From the NCBI GenBank assembly GCA_044867875.1, contig JBIOVR010000379.1, positions 1-5,049 on the forward strand: DNA of 5,049 nt, read 5' to 3'. A program made the translations under genes and the position numbers. Position 1 is the first letter of the stretch. Every line of letters begins with the position of its first letter. The notes below the pieces were generated by a model. It worked only from the letters and a program-made list of their open reading frames with translations. It was not told where the DNA came from and made no database searches. The DNA comes from VBAS01 sp044867875. Lineage in GTDB: Bacteria > Bacteroidota > Bacteroidia > Chitinophagales > Chitinophagaceae. Positions 4,461-5,049 of the stretch are shown one piece after another.

Positions 4461-5049
4461 TAATTGTCAGGAGTATAATCATTTGGCACCTGGTCGGCAA
4501 TATTTTTCCAACTCCAGTAACCAAAATTTATCCAATCTTTTTGATTGTAATAATAACCGTTTTGTTTTATGGTTATAACATCAAGCATGTCTATATAAGA
4601 TATCTGCATGCTGATATTCATTGGTAATTTATATTTTTTCAAATACTCATTCTCAGGACCTTTTTTTGTATAAGTGATACTGACCCTTCTTGGAAAATAG
4701 ATATCGATCTCGTTTACGCTATCTGCGGGTGTATACCATGTTGTATCATATGGCTCTGTGATCTTATTGAATTTTTTATCGTTCGCTTCATCGAGCATGT
4801 CAATTACAAATCCACTTTGCGTTAAAGTACTATCATAATAGCTATGCATAAAATGCAGCCTGCTACCTAAATATGCTTTTTGCCTGTTCTTTGTCCAGAG
4901 CTTCAGGCTGTCTTCGCTTGAAGTACGTTCTTCATAAAAGCTCAGACCTGTGTAACTGCATATATCTGTTTTGTACATAAAAAGAAATGAGTCGAGATTG
5001 TAACGAAGATTATATCCCAATGCATTATTATAAATGATCAATGGCGAGT
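4460..5049 (-). CDS. Carboxypeptidase-like regulatory domain protein, N-terminus outside window
   Basis: The frame is open to the window edge and ends in TAG at 4462-4460. About 195 C-terminal residues are visible. Its segments resemble the C-terminal region of Bacteroidota proteins annotated as carboxypeptidase-like regulatory domain-containing. These include PLIIYNNALGYNLRYNL at the window edge, a Y-x-G-x-x-F-Y-E-E strand, WTKNRQKAYLGSRLHFM, SGFVIDML, and a C-terminal GYWSWKNIADQVPNDYTP. Such proteins usually begin with a signal peptide and a beta-sandwich CarboxypepD-reg domain, which would lie beyond the window, and are probably exported to the envelope; their function is unknown. A TTG at 5041 is not the start: the conserved context (Ser-Pro before LIIYNNALGY) continues upstream. 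The gene converges on lpxD with 83 bases between stops. The family assignment rests on remembered motif similarity. Confidence 0.62.
   Translation of the reverse strand, partial: SPLIIYNNALGYNLRYNLDSFLFMYKTDICSYTGLSFYEERTSSEDSLKLWTKNRQKAYLGSRLHFMHSYYDSTLTQSGFVIDMLDEANDKKFNKITEPYDTTWYTPADSVNEIDIYFPRRVSITYTKKGPENEYLKKYKLPMNISMQISYIDMLDVITIKQNGYYYNQKDWINFGYWSWKNIADQVPNDYTPDN

Noticed and set aside
5039..5041. TTG at 5041-5039 as the start of the last gene
   Set aside because: The frame continues open to the window edge, and LIIYNNALGY is an internal conserved segment of a longer protein.

Overview
The window looks like chromosomal DNA from a Bacteroidota bacterium, most likely of the Chitinophagaceae or a close relative. 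The grounds are a recognisable GldH gliding-motility lipoprotein, a Bacteroidota-type short LpxD paralogue, the C-terminal part of a Bacteroidota carboxypeptidase-regulatory-domain protein, AT-rich intergenic DNA, and no obvious Shine-Dalgarno sequences before the starts. The genus assignment is inference.

Layout. Positions 1-2950 hold four genes on the minus strand, transcribed in the order yicC (2950-2075), gldH (2022-1549), a sensor histidine kinase (1540-551) and an OmpR-type response regulator (548-1, cut by the window edge). Gaps of 52, 8 and 2 bases suggest one operon or two overlapping units. An RNA-processing protein is followed by an envelope lipoprotein and then a complete two-component pair. 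Positions 2951-3419 are a 469-base non-coding stretch. It holds a strong minus-strand intrinsic terminator with no known gene in front of it, a second small hairpin, a very AT-rich block with one consensus DnaA box, a 14-bp perfect palindrome and a Bacteroidota-style -7 promoter box. Positions 3420-4376 hold a plus-strand LpxD-family acyltransferase gene standing alone. It converges on a minus-strand gene (4460-5049, N-terminus outside the window) for a carboxypeptidase-like regulatory domain protein.

The envelope is the common theme: GldH is a lipoprotein, LpxD makes lipid A, the last gene encodes a probable envelope protein, and the two-component pair senses across the inner membrane. Nothing in the window shows direct functional linkage beyond the gene order.

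No clear new multi-gene system is visible. The least explained signals are non-coding. First, degenerate heptamer (7-nt period) arrays of related consensus lie in three places: the lpxD convergent junction, the yicC-gldH gap, and inside the gldH signal-peptide codons. Second, an apparently orphan terminator and hairpin pair upstream of yicC looks like a small RNA or an attenuated leader.
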